A stretch of DNA of 64,000 nucleotides from Nitrospirales bacterium (GCA_022828225.1 JAJEJG010000001.1:51732-115731); one strand, 5' to 3'; counted from the stretch's first letter, positions 8,848-18,587 are shown. Notes: a model not told the origin generated them from the letters alone. Numbers and translations: made by a program.

Positions 8848-9558
8848 CTAAACCAGGGCCAATTCCAGTTTATGTTTTCTTTGAACCCAGTCCGGCAGGC
8901 AGCGGTCCAGCAGTTTGTAAAAATCGGAATCGTGCTGCCGGTGTGAAAGATGGCAAAGTTCATGGATCACGACGTATTCAATGCATTCTTTCGGGGCTTT
9001 GATCAGGTCCAGATTGAGCGTCAACCGGCCGTTTGTTGACAGGCTTCCCCATCGCGCCTTCATTTTTCGTATCTTCAGGCCCGGCCTGGCAACGGCATTG
9101 TTTTTGAACTTTTCCCAACACAGGTGAAAGACGTCCTGAAAGCAGGTCGAGGCTTTTTTGAAATACCACGCTTCAAGCAGCTTTTGAACATGGTCCGGAG
9201 AAAGAGTTGGAGCCTGAATATGGAAATATCCGCTCTTGAGCAAAACCTGCGAGGTTTGGGATTTCCTGATTTTCAGCCGGTATTTTCGTCCAAGATAAAG
9301 ATGGGATTCTCCACTCACGTGGCGGCGTGGCGGGGTTTTCGGCTCAAACTGCTCAAAGTACAATATCTGACGACGAATCCATCCGGCGCGCCTTTGTACC
9401 CTGCGGACAACGTCCTGCAAATCGCTTCCAAGCGGAGCTTTCACCACAACGGATTTGTCCGGGTGGACGGCAATCTCCATGGTTTTTCTCTTACAGTGCA
9501 GGAGGTCAAAAGCAATCGTCTCCCGTCCATACGCGATGGACTCCGCCATCCGGCTCAT
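8848..9558 (-). CDS. WLM/YgjP-type zinc metallopeptidase of the type I RM operon
   Basis: 236-residue metal-dependent hydrolase of the DUF45/YgjP/SprT-like group. The zinc site is HELCHLSHRQHDSDFYKLL near residues 200-218 (HExxH plus third histidine). Upstream stretches LYLGRKYRLKI and MKARWGSLSTNGRLTLNLDL are the usual family landmarks. Its ATG overlaps the hsdR stop by four bases (9555-9558), so it is translationally coupled to HsdR. Genes of this type are frequent passengers of type I restriction operons; the target is unknown. Last gene of the defence operon. Confidence 0.87.
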   Translation of the reverse strand: MSRMAESIAYGRETIAFDLLHCKRKTMEIAVHPDKSVVVKAPLGSDLQDVVRRVQRRAGWIRRQILYFEQFEPKTPPRRHVSGESHLYLGRKYRLKIRKSQTSQVLLKSGYFHIQAPTLSPDHVQKLLEAWYFKKASTCFQDVFHLCWEKFKNNAVARPGLKIRKMKARWGSLSTNGRLTLNLDLIKAPKECIEYVVIHELCHLSHRQHDSDFYKLLDRCLPDWVQRKHKLELALV

Positions 9559-12500
9559 CCGTACATCCTGTTGCGGGCAATCCTCATGCTCCGCTCGATA
9601 ATCTCATCCAGTTGTTCGTTGCCGAGATCAATGCCTCTTTTGGCTTTCACTTCGTCGTACAGGTAGTCCTCGATGTCGTTAATGGCGCTGTTTCGCGCAT
9701 CCGGGTCATCCCAGAAATGCACTTTGCCGTGGCGTTGCAGAATGTCGTGGATGGCAAGAGCCGTATCCGCCGAGTGTGCATCACACGTATCGGCCGCGCA
9801 GGTTTCAAAAACAGGTTGAATGACACCGAAAAACGCGGCGGCGTCCCTGTTGAACCTCAGTTTCTCGGGCACGTCCTCATTGCCCCGGCTGTCGAAGTCT
9901 TTTTTCAGCCTGGAAACCTTATCCAGGTATTCCAGGCCGGAGATCCGCTCTGCCCTGAACTCGTCAATGACCCGTTGGATCAGGTTTGAAAATTTTTGGT
10001 AAAAAGCCGGGTCTTCCTCCATTTTTTCGCTGATGGTGCGCTTCATCAAATGGGCGATGCTGTCGGCCCGTGAGGCTTCGGTTTTGCTCCCGTACTCGAC
10101 CTCCGGGTCGCTTTCGCCCGTGGGAAGACCGTGAAACACGTCCTCCGGCGCGTTGATTTGCGTAACCCTGTCGGCCTGAATATGGGTATCCAGGAGCTTT
10201 TTGATTTTCGGCTCGTGTTCCCTGTAATCAACGGTATCGGCATAGCGCAGTTTCACCGACCGCCTCAGTTTTTCAAGCCGTTTCAAATCTTCCCGGTACT
10301 GCCGCAGGATTGTCTCGTCCGTGTCCGTTAAAAACTTGTGGGAGGAAAGGGCAATACCAAGGGACTTGGCATATTCCGCAAGCAGCCGGTAAAAGTCGCC
10401 TCTCCGTTCATCATCGCCCAAAAGCCGCTCATACTCTTCCTCATCGGCCTGGTTCTTGACCTCCCTGAACACGTCCCAAAGATGGGAATGCTTCTGCGGC
10501 AGTTTGTCGATCTGCTCATTGACGGAAACCAGCGTTTCTTCCAGATCCTTCTCGGCAAACCCTTCCAGCGCGTCATACATCGTCAAAGCCGTGTTCAGTT
10601 CCCCGAGGATGCCTTCGTAGTCCACGATGTAACCGAAGTCCTTGCCTTCATGCAGCCGGTTGACGCGTGCAATGGCCTGGAGCAGCATGTGCTCGCGCAG
10701 TTTTCTGCAGAGATAGAGAACGCTGTTGACCGGCGCGTCGAATCCGGTCAGCAGTTTGTCCACCACGATCAAGATTTCGGGCTCTTCCGCGTGTTTGAAA
10801 CTCTCGATAAGAGTTTCCGAGTATTGGGTATCCGAGCCGAAGCGGTCCATCATCCTGTCCCAGAAAATCCGAACGTCGGAATTCGGCGCTTCGCCAACCT
10901 CTTCAAAGCCCTCTCGCATGTCGGGTGGGGAGATCACCACTTCAGAGGAAACGGCGTCGATTTCCTTCATAAACTGGTGATACTGAATGGCCGTGGCTTT
11001 ATCCGGCGCAACCAGTTGGCCCTTGAAACCCGTGCCCTGCCAGTTCGCGCGATAATGTTCGCTGATGTCGAAGGTGCGCATATAGACGACCTGTTTCGCC
11101 TTGTTGAGGGTATTGGCGCGGGAATACTTTTTCTTCAAATCGGCTTTCTGTTTTTCACTGAGATCGGCGGTGTATCGTTCAAACCACAAGTCAACGGCGG
11201 CTTTGTTCTGCTCCATTTCCACGTGACGCCCTTCGTAAAGCAGCGGCACAATCGCCTTGTCATCCAGGGCTTGCCGGACGGAATAGGAGGGCTCGATCAA
11301 GCCCCCGAATTTGACGAAGTTGTTTCTCTGCTCATTCGTGAGCGGGGTGCCCGTAAACCCGAGGTAGCAGGCCTTTGACAGCATCTGCCGCATTCGCGCC
11401 GATAGGTTACCGAACTGGGTGCGGTGGCTTTCATCGACCAGCACGAAAACGTTAGGGTCGTCGTCACTCATCCCACCAGCATTCAACGCCTTGTCGAATT
11501 TATGCACGAGGGTCGTCACCACGGGCGTGTTCGACCTGATCAGTTCGAGAAGTTCGCGTCCGGTTGCCGCCCGCTTCGGCTCGATCCCGCACTGCCTGAA
11601 AACTTTTGTAATCTGCCGGTCCAGGTCTTTCCTGTCCGTTGCCATGATGAGGCGCGGGTTGGTGATCTCCCTATCCATAGCCAGAAGGCGCGCAAGCCAG
11701 ACCATGGTCAGGGATTTTCCCGAACCCTGCGTATGCCAGATCATGCCGCCTTTTCGCCGTCCCTCATTGTCGAACGCCTTGACGCGTTGCAAAGCCGAGC
11801 GCACCACAAAAAACTGTTGGTAGCGCGCAATTTTCTTTTTGCCCGCGTCAAAAAGCGTGAACAGGCGGGAGAGTTCCATCAGCCTTTCCGGGCGGCAAAG
11901 GCTGTAGATGGCCCGGTCCTGCTCCGTGATCTGCCGGTCTCCCAATTCGTCGAAATATCGGCGGGCGGAAGCGAAGTCGCCGGAGAACAGGGCGTTTTTC
12001 GTTTCTTCTGTAAGCGGCGCGTTGACAACCTGCTCCACGTCCTGATCGCTGTCCTCTTTTTCCCTCCAGAGACTCCAGAATTTCTGTTCCGCTCCAACCG
12101 TGGCGTATCGGGCGTCGTTTTTGTTGATCGACAGCAACAATTGGGCATAGATGAAAAGCCGGGGAATATATTCCTCGGTCTGGTTGCGGATGGTCTGGGA
12201 GATGGCCGTTTCCACTTTTTCGCCCGGAGATTTGCATTCAATCACCACAAACGGAATGCCGTTCACGAACAGGACGATATCCGGGCGAGCGGTTTCGGTA
12301 CTGCGCGTTCTTTCAACGGGAAATTCCGCGGTCACGTGAAACGCGTTGTTGGTCGGAGTCTTCCAGTCAACGTAGTTCAAGGTGAAACTCTTGGTGTCGC
12401 CCTCGATGGACTGCTCCATCGCGGTGCCGAGAGTCAACAGATCGTAGACCGTCTCATTGGTTTTCAGCAGTCCGGCATATTGGACGTTCTTGATTTTCTG

Positions 12501-12734
12501 GATGGCGGACTGAACGTTCTCTTCGCTGAACCGGTACTCGCGGCCTTTGTAATTGATGCGATTGATCTTCTTGATCTGCCGGCGCAGGATGTTTTCCAGC
12601 AAAACGTCGCCGAATTTCTTTCGCCTTGCCGTAAAAACCTGTTCCGGCGTCAGGTACTCGTAGCCGAGATTGACCAGTTCTTGGAGAGCGGGGATTTGAG
12701 ACAGGTATTTTTCGCTGAATTGAAAGCCGCGCAT
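9555..12734 (-). CDS. hsdR: Type I restriction endonuclease, R subunit (HsdR)
   Basis: Motor and nuclease subunit that translocates and cleaves unmodified DNA in complex with HsdM and HsdS. 1059 residues. The N-terminal PD-(D/E)xK nuclease has P151-D152 and E166-C167-K168 (FVVIECKSPGE). The SF2 translocase has Walker A TQGSGKSLT near 335-343, ATDRKDLDRQ, DEAD-like DESHRTQFG near 434, FTGTPL, and later LLTGFDAPVNSVLY and QAIARVNRL helicase motifs. A helical C-terminal domain contacts the methylase. All catalytic motifs look intact. It is separated from the rest of the operon by dinD debris and a repeat array, so its promoter may be in that region. Confidence 0.96.
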   Translation of the reverse strand: MRGFQFSEKYLSQIPALQELVNLGYEYLTPEQVFTARRKKFGDVLLENILRRQIKKINRINYKGREYRFSEENVQSAIQKIKNVQYAGLLKTNETVYDLLTLGTAMEQSIEGDTKSFTLNYVDWKTPTNNAFHVTAEFPVERTRSTETARPDIVLFVNGIPFVVIECKSPGEKVETAISQTIRNQTEEYIPRLFIYAQLLLSINKNDARYATVGAEQKFWSLWREKEDSDQDVEQVVNAPLTEETKNALFSGDFASARRYFDELGDRQITEQDRAIYSLCRPERLMELSRLFTLFDAGKKKIARYQQFFVVRSALQRVKAFDNEGRRKGGMIWHTQGSGKSLTMVWLARLLAMDREITNPRLIMATDRKDLDRQITKVFRQCGIEPKRAATGRELLELIRSNTPVVTTLVHKFDKALNAGGMSDDDPNVFVLVDESHRTQFGNLSARMRQMLSKACYLGFTGTPLTNEQRNNFVKFGGLIEPSYSVRQALDDKAIVPLLYEGRHVEMEQNKAAVDLWFERYTADLSEKQKADLKKKYSRANTLNKAKQVVYMRTFDISEHYRANWQGTGFKGQLVAPDKATAIQYHQFMKEIDAVSSEVVISPPDMREGFEEVGEAPNSDVRIFWDRMMDRFGSDTQYSETLIESFKHAEEPEILIVVDKLLTGFDAPVNSVLYLCRKLREHMLLQAIARVNRLHEGKDFGYIVDYEGILGELNTALTMYDALEGFAEKDLEETLVSVNEQIDKLPQKHSHLWDVFREVKNQADEEEYERLLGDDERRGDFYRLLAEYAKSLGIALSSHKFLTDTDETILRQYREDLKRLEKLRRSVKLRYADTVDYREHEPKIKKLLDTHIQADRVTQINAPEDVFHGLPTGESDPEVEYGSKTEASRADSIAHLMKRTISEKMEEDPAFYQKFSNLIQRVIDEFRAERISGLEYLDKVSRLKKDFDSRGNEDVPEKLRFNRDAAAFFGVIQPVFETCAADTCDAHSADTALAIHDILQRHGKVHFWDDPDARNSAINDIEDYLYDEVKAKRGIDLGNEQLDEIIERSMRIARNRMYG

Positions 12735-12783
12735 TTTTCTATCCGGTATTCAACAGACGTCGAAAGATTGTGTTCAATATACC

Positions 12784-12866
12784 GGCATCGGCAAAATGGT
12801 CGAGAACGGTATGCCCCGCCACCTCGCAAGCGGTTTTGCCTTTGAATAACGGATGTGAAGTCATCC
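12784..12866 (-). pseudogene. dinD fragment A (frameshifted)
   Basis: Read on the minus strand, an 83-bp piece encodes a DinD-like stretch (KTACEVAGHTVLDHFADAG) but is interrupted by a frameshift and lacks both ends. It is about 85-90 percent identical by eye to 13227-13312 in the neighbouring dinD remnant, a divergence better explained by two old paralogues than by a fresh duplication. It lies 50 bp upstream of the hsdR start. Confidence 0.75.
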
Positions 12867-12871
12867 TGTTT

Positions 12872-13032
12872 TATAGCAAAACATAGCAGGTCAGGCTTGG
12901 AAGATGGTTTTTGCTATGAATTGCTATGATTCTGCTATGTTTGCGATGAATGTGCTATGCATTGCTATGTTATTGCTATACATTGCTATGTTTGCTATGA
13001 AATTGCTATGTTTTTGCTATGGTATCGCTATG
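12872..13032. repeat. Helically phased TGCTATG array
   Basis: Twelve TGCTATG heptamers (two with one change, one CGCTATG) start at 12912, 12922, 12933, 12942, 12953, 12963, 12974, 12984, 12993, 13004, 13015 and 13026. The steps are 9-11 bp, averaging 10.4 bp, one turn of B-DNA. Two inverted copies (TATAGCA 12872, CATAGCA 12882) lie just before it, also 10 bp apart. Spacers are 2-4 bp and mostly A/T. The region is non-coding and lies upstream of hsdR on its strand. Confidence 0.85.
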
Positions 13033-13433
13033 GTTTTGCCTACGCTTGTTTGCTTTTGCTGTATAACAACAAAGATACCTCCACGATGACAAGAGCCCAA
13101 GGGGCTCTCTCTGGCAACAGAGTAGTTGGGGAGGTCGTTTCTATCCCTGCCATTAGTCGTACCTTCTTTTTCCATCATATCGGGCGCCTCCCGCTGGCTC
13201 CCTGAGCCGAGGGAGACCATTTTCCCAGCATCGGCAAAATGGTCGAGTACTGTATGCCCCGCCACCTCGCAGGCGGTTTTTGCTTTGGAAACAACGGACT
13301 TGAAATTATCCCATTTCCCATACCCAAGCAGGTGTTGAAGGTCGCGGGCAAGCCAGAACTCAACGCCATTTTCCGTTTGCCTGGCGTAGGACTCAAAGTC
13401 GTTGGTGAGGGATTGGATGATTTCGGTTTTCAT
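13017..13433 (-). pseudogene. Truncated DinD (DNA-damage-inducible protein D) N-terminus
   Basis: The first ~88 residues match DinD: an opening coil, then GVEFWLARDLQHLLGYGKWD, SKAKTACEVAGHTVLDHFAD and KMVSLGSGSQRE. After that the reading frame continues for about 50 residues with no resemblance to the family, and the remaining two thirds of DinD is absent. DinD-like genes are common passengers in type I RM operons. The start ATG 13433 lies 12 bp from the stop of the STAND gene, so it was once part of that operon. Confidence 0.75.
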
Positions 13434-13445
13434 GGTGGGAGGGGA

Positions 13446-16400
13446 TCATATTGTTCTCCGAGACCTAACTAAATACTCTCGCAGATAGTAGGCTCGTGGA
13501 GAAGCGGTCTCAACAATGGCATTAAGCAGGACAAAACAAGATTCATGCATATTTTTTAGCAGTGGCCCGGTTTGCTCAAGTTGGAGAAAACGCTGAATGG
13601 ATCTCTCTAGGTAGAACGAGGTATTCACCCCCGAAAATAAACGGGTGCCTCCCTTTTCTCTCTGATGTTTTGAAAGAAGGTGTATACCCGATTCAAAAAA
13701 GATGGAAGGAAAATAGAACATGAGCTTTGCCATCGCTTCAAAAACATCTGGATTTTTTCCAGCCTTATCCACAAACTGAAGTATCATATCTTTACCGTAA
13801 GCGATCGTTTGTTTTTCAAGATCGATCTTCTGCCATTCAATATCAGCATCCAACATGCCACGAATTAATATTTTCCTATCATCTTGTATTCTGTAGTCGG
13901 AGTCATATTGTCCGATTTCAATGGCTATCTCTTGGGCCTTCTGCGATAATGCTTTCCATAGTTGCCAGTAGATTTCTTCCTGACTTCTTTTTTCAGCTTC
14001 CCCCGCAACATATAAAATAAGAAGGCGCATAAAACTTGGTGCAGCGTCGCATCCCGATCTCAATTGTTCGATATAGTCTTCAAAACCAGATTGGTGTAAA
14101 TGAAACAGATACTTTGCAAATCGTTGGGTGAAATGTAATCGGATGTTGTGATCGATTTGCAATTCATTATCTTGATCGGAATAACGTTTGCGTTTGTCTT
14201 GCCCAATCTCAAAGAAAAGGGACAGCATTTGAGACAACAATTTTATATGTTCAGGTTTTGTCGAACCGTCGGGAATCATTAGGGAGGGTGTTAAAATATG
14301 CCACGAACTATGGGTCTGAAGAGTGATTTTGCCTAAGTCACTTGAAAGCTCACCTCGGGTGAATTGGTCACGAAATTCATCCTTCTTTACTTGTAATTTG
14401 GTTCTGGAATCCCTTTTAACGTCGAAATGTACTCGCCTCATTTCGAGCTGACTGTTTTTTTCAAAACGTGCATACGCAATTGTTCCAATGATGCAGTTCT
14501 GGGCGAACTCGGGGTCTCTTTTCCAAAGATGCTCCCGAATACCATCTGCTGCCCCGTTTCGGACTTGCTCGTTCGCATGGGTCAGCGCAGTAACGATTAC
14601 TCGTTTAACATCCAGTTTCTTGTCATCTTCGGAAACAAAGTCCAACAAAATAGGGAGAATGGTCGCACCTGCTACCGCACCATTATGATCTGTAACGTCT
14701 CCAATCGCTTCCAAGTTATCTGTATCTGCATTAGTGGTAACCGTTTGCATAACCAAATCAGCACACCACGAAGCGTCTTCTTCGGTTAATTTCTCCGAAT
14801 GATCTCGTATAAATACCGCGGCTGCAGTGACGAAACTGCCGGGGGACAACATTGTTGCTAAATCACTTGCCTTGTCAGCCTTGATTTTTTCAAAAAGCTC
14901 CTTGGCTTCGGCAAGTGCCTTATCCCATGTTTCGTAATAATCTTTTTCAAGAGGTTCCCCTTCAAAGGTTTTCTTTGCCCACACATATAGTGCCGTGTAG
15001 CGATTAGTACTCTGCGTCTCTTCTTGGGTTTGCTGCTGAATCTCTTTCAAATCAGGCTCTAAATGTCTGGGTTCAAATATAATTCTGTTATTCTCTCTAT
15101 CTTCGATTGGTTCCCAGTCACGACTATCAATCCTATGCAATAGAAAGCGTGCCCTTTCATGATTAGGTGCAGACAAGCGGAGTTTATCTATCGCAGCGAG
15201 TACATCATCCCGGTATTCAGAAAACTGAAGACGCACAGCCAGGGTCTCTAAATGTTCTCTTCTCCAAGGGCGTAAAGCGGCAGTACGTCGTTCTTCCGCA
15301 TACAGATCGGAAAGAATGTCTCGTTGTAATCCATGCCAATTGATCTCATTGTCACTGCGTTCATGAACTGTTCTTTCCATGTCTAAAAAATATAGATTCA
15401 TGCTTCTCAGGAGTGGCAATATGGCTTTTCCAACTTTTTCAGGAAAACCTGAGGCGACGGAGGCCAATACAGCGGTTGGCATAACAGAGTTGCTATTTCG
15501 TAAAATATGATCGAATAGCCATTTTATTATTTCCTGATCGGAATTTTCCGAATCCTCTATATAAGTGATAAGCCAATTTTCAAGTGCCATGAGCGCACAT
15601 TGCAATAAATACGGAACTACAGAATGCCCACGATATGCGAGCCACAAACGTCCAGAACAATACTGATTAACAGATGATCCATCATTAAGTTGTATCTCTA
15701 CTTGTTCAATTATGGGTTCGGAGTATCTGCGTCTGGTTCTCCGAGCGTTAAAATCTCGCGGACCATCCAAATCTGAATGCGCATATTTGTCGGCAGCCTT
15801 ATTGAGGGTCTTGATGATGAAATCGAGGCCTTTTCTAGGATGGTAGTTCAGCAAATATCGGAAAGGGCCTTTCGCTCCACTAGCAGGGAAAAACTCATTT
15901 CTATGTTCGTGAAGCCCAAAATATCCAGATAATAAGGATAGGCTAGACAGATACTCTTCATGCTCAGGCGTTTCCTGAATAAACCATTCAAAAAGGGCAA
16001 GCCTAATAAGTAAGTCTGGATTGTGCTTGCAAAGGAAAGCGGAATGGAGAGTCGAAAAAATCATTTCACAAAATTTGTCAACATAACGAGGCCTGTCTCG
16101 ATTTCTTTCAATATTGGCAATAAAAACGTCGGTTTCTAAAAGTCCAACAAACTCATCTGGGATGGCTTGGTAAGTTTTAATTATGGTGCCAAGCAGCTTC
16201 TCTTGGTTTTGGCCATCTCTGTATGACTCTTTAAGACCATCTAGGAGATGAAGAGACAATAGCCCCGCTTCGCGGGATGGATCTAGCTGCTCGTCGTCAA
16301 TGTGGAGCAAATATGCCCAATCATTTAGTAGCGCTGTTACATGTGGCGTTAAAGCTTTCGACAGAAGCTTGTTGTTCTTCAGCAGAAAATAAATGAGAGC

Positions 16401-18566
16401 TTTCCAGCCTTGACCATAGGGTCTGAGAAACAGGGTATCAGCGAATTTCTTTTCGCTACTGTTTGTCGCTAGAATCAATTTTTGATCTGGTGTTTGACAT
16501 GATATACGGAGAACAAAACAAAATCGCTTAAGAAGTTCTCCGTCATTTAAGAAGAGCTGATCCTTCAATGACTCCAGAAACTCGGCCGGATTATCGCCTT
16601 GAAGTACCGCCGTGATCGTTTCATCTTGCCAATATCTTTGAATGCCTTGGTCATTTAGGATTGAAGGCACGATGTCATTAACATTCTCGCCATACCTTAG
16701 TTTTTGATGAAGCCATAAACGGAAAGCCCTGCTAATTGCAGGTTCAGGACCTATTTCAGCAAGAAAGTCAGTTAAATTAGGCGAATGTTTACGATAGGCA
16801 TCCTCAATGAACTGTTCGAGTGCCCAATCTTCCAGTACATCATGCGCGGGTATAACCAGACTTTTCTTTAAGTCGCGTCGAACCAAATTATCTTCTTCGA
16901 GCCTCAGTACTGCGTCGCCATCAAACCCACTTTCAGGAACTCCGTAGGTCATTTGCTTGGCGCGTTTTACGGTGATACTGATAAAAGTTTCTTTCCGCTT
17001 AAGCGGCATTCCGCTTGTTCGCTCATGCTCTTTTGCAATAACATCTCTCCAGACTGCCGCACGAAATTCCTTTTCACCATCTTGAGGGGAAAACGTCGTT
17101 CCAGTTTCGAGAGCTCTATATGCTAAATCTGCAAAGAACGGACTTTTGAGTAATGGCTTCAAGGCTGGGTTGTGGGCGAATTTTTCTAGGGGTTCAAGTT
17201 GTTCGCACAGACTCTGAACTTGCACGTCGCTGAATCCGTCCATCATAAGTGTTTTAAAGCTAACTTCCGAAGGTTGAAGAAAGTTGAAAGTTATTTGTTG
17301 GTATGCGTAGTCACGACAACTCGCTATGACAGACCAGCCATGATGCTTATTAAGCAGTTGGAGTAAATCTGTAAATGCCGATGTATTGCTTAGTTCGAGA
17401 AGTTTTTCTAGCGACTCAATAATCAGATATTTCTTCGGCATCAAGGCAAAACCCGCCTCTAAATCACTGAGTGAACCTTGTAGATTCATAGCTGAAAATA
17501 CTTTGTCGAGATGAGATTCATCTAAGTCTTCAGTGCGCAGGCAAAATATGGGGGCTTGGCTGCTTACAATGTCTGAAAAGACTCGTATTAGGCTAGACTT
17601 TCTAGCCCCTCGTTCACCAGAAACAAGAACAAAATCAGAAGATTCGGTTAGATCAAACAATTGAGCAATGGATTCTGACTGATCAACGTGAACATCACCA
17701 ATCGTGGTTTTTATGCCATGTAGAATGTAATCCCCATGCTCCTTAAGCTTGTTGACGTCCGATGACCAGATAGAAGAAGCATTTGGACGAAATGCAGCAC
17801 GTATTTTTTCTGGCAGAGTTTCTAATGTAATCGTCCCGGCATTCTGATTTGCTGTCTGCACAGCATCAACTACACTCGTCCATAAAAGCGACGCAGGTTC
17901 TTTTGAGCTACGAGAAATTAGCGAGTGGAGTAAGGAAAGTATACTTCCGGACTCGGCATCCAAATCGTAGCCGATGAGATGAAAAACTTTCAGGAATTTC
18001 CACAACTGGTTGTCGGTAACATCAATGCCGGTGTTTGCAGTCTTTAAGTGCGTTTTGAAGGCTTCCAGTTTCTCTTTTTTGGCTTCGCTACTAAAACGTT
18101 TCGAATTAATTTTGGTTAAAAAGTCCTTTTCATTTTCAGAGTGTCTGGCCCATTCAAGAATAGGACGTACATGGTTAATGTCAGTTGCACTCAGAGGGCC
18201 TGTGATGAGCGCGATTACATCTGTGCCAGGATCAAAATTTTCACCGTTAAAATCACGCCAAGCACCATCAATCATCTCGGCAAATTGTTTATTTCCTGTC
18301 GTGATGCCAATGCCGTGTTTTATTTGAGCGAGCAACCTCGCTTCTTTTTCGGTTTGCAATTGTTTTGAAAAGACAATGAAATCATCCGTGTTAAAGCCAG
18401 CGTAACGCCCCTGTAATTTGAGCTTTATGATTGGATAAGGTGGTAAGCAAGGGGCTACACAGCCCGATAGCATAAGCACAGTGAAAGCCGCTTGAACCCG
18501 TGTTTCAAAGTTTGAACCACCGCTGCCAGTAGAAAAAGGGTTGCTTTGTTGTTTGTTATCAGCCAT
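13446..18566 (-). CDS. Giant nuclease-STAND ATPase (Avs-like architecture), candidate anti-phage effector
   Basis: 1706 residues. Residues ~15-130 look like a PD-(D/E)xK or DUF4297/Cap4-like nuclease: NFETRVQAAF (E21), TDDFIVF (D61-D62) and LLAQIKHG (Q81, K83). Residues ~295-440 form a STAND-type P-loop ATPase: FVLVSGERGARKSSL (317-324 is the P-loop), Walker B KYLIIESLEKL near 380-389, and the sensor-like VIASCRDYAYQQ near 414-423. The P-loop has Arg322 where glycine precedes lysine in the consensus. A winged-helix-like region and then over 1000 residues of helical repeats follow, the usual sensor part. The gene is visibly AT-richer than its neighbours, starts 21 bp after hsdS, and sits inside the type I RM operon. 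Function is inferred from architecture and context only. Confidence 0.75.
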   Translation of the reverse strand: MADNKQQSNPFSTGSGGSNFETRVQAAFTVLMLSGCVAPCLPPYPIIKLKLQGRYAGFNTDDFIVFSKQLQTEKEARLLAQIKHGIGITTGNKQFAEMIDGAWRDFNGENFDPGTDVIALITGPLSATDINHVRPILEWARHSENEKDFLTKINSKRFSSEAKKEKLEAFKTHLKTANTGIDVTDNQLWKFLKVFHLIGYDLDAESGSILSLLHSLISRSSKEPASLLWTSVVDAVQTANQNAGTITLETLPEKIRAAFRPNASSIWSSDVNKLKEHGDYILHGIKTTIGDVHVDQSESIAQLFDLTESSDFVLVSGERGARKSSLIRVFSDIVSSQAPIFCLRTEDLDESHLDKVFSAMNLQGSLSDLEAGFALMPKKYLIIESLEKLLELSNTSAFTDLLQLLNKHHGWSVIASCRDYAYQQITFNFLQPSEVSFKTLMMDGFSDVQVQSLCEQLEPLEKFAHNPALKPLLKSPFFADLAYRALETGTTFSPQDGEKEFRAAVWRDVIAKEHERTSGMPLKRKETFISITVKRAKQMTYGVPESGFDGDAVLRLEEDNLVRRDLKKSLVIPAHDVLEDWALEQFIEDAYRKHSPNLTDFLAEIGPEPAISRAFRLWLHQKLRYGENVNDIVPSILNDQGIQRYWQDETITAVLQGDNPAEFLESLKDQLFLNDGELLKRFCFVLRISCQTPDQKLILATNSSEKKFADTLFLRPYGQGWKALIYFLLKNNKLLSKALTPHVTALLNDWAYLLHIDDEQLDPSREAGLLSLHLLDGLKESYRDGQNQEKLLGTIIKTYQAIPDEFVGLLETDVFIANIERNRDRPRYVDKFCEMIFSTLHSAFLCKHNPDLLIRLALFEWFIQETPEHEEYLSSLSLLSGYFGLHEHRNEFFPASGAKGPFRYLLNYHPRKGLDFIIKTLNKAADKYAHSDLDGPRDFNARRTRRRYSEPIIEQVEIQLNDGSSVNQYCSGRLWLAYRGHSVVPYLLQCALMALENWLITYIEDSENSDQEIIKWLFDHILRNSNSVMPTAVLASVASGFPEKVGKAILPLLRSMNLYFLDMERTVHERSDNEINWHGLQRDILSDLYAEERRTAALRPWRREHLETLAVRLQFSEYRDDVLAAIDKLRLSAPNHERARFLLHRIDSRDWEPIEDRENNRIIFEPRHLEPDLKEIQQQTQEETQSTNRYTALYVWAKKTFEGEPLEKDYYETWDKALAEAKELFEKIKADKASDLATMLSPGSFVTAAAVFIRDHSEKLTEEDASWCADLVMQTVTTNADTDNLEAIGDVTDHNGAVAGATILPILLDFVSEDDKKLDVKRVIVTALTHANEQVRNGAADGIREHLWKRDPEFAQNCIIGTIAYARFEKNSQLEMRRVHFDVKRDSRTKLQVKKDEFRDQFTRGELSSDLGKITLQTHSSWHILTPSLMIPDGSTKPEHIKLLSQMLSLFFEIGQDKRKRYSDQDNELQIDHNIRLHFTQRFAKYLFHLHQSGFEDYIEQLRSGCDAAPSFMRLLILYVAGEAEKRSQEEIYWQLWKALSQKAQEIAIEIGQYDSDYRIQDDRKILIRGMLDADIEWQKIDLEKQTIAYGKDMILQFVDKAGKNPDVFEAMAKLMFYFPSIFFESGIHLLSKHQREKGGTRLFSGVNTSFYLERSIQRFLQLEQTGPLLKNMHESCFVLLNAIVETASPRAYYLREYLVRSRRTI

Positions 18567-18587
18567 AGAAGAAACTTCCGATAATAT

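Noticed and set aside
12872..13032. TGCTATG array as a CRISPR array
   Set aside because: Units are 7 bp with 2-4 bp spacers, far too short, and no cas genes are present.
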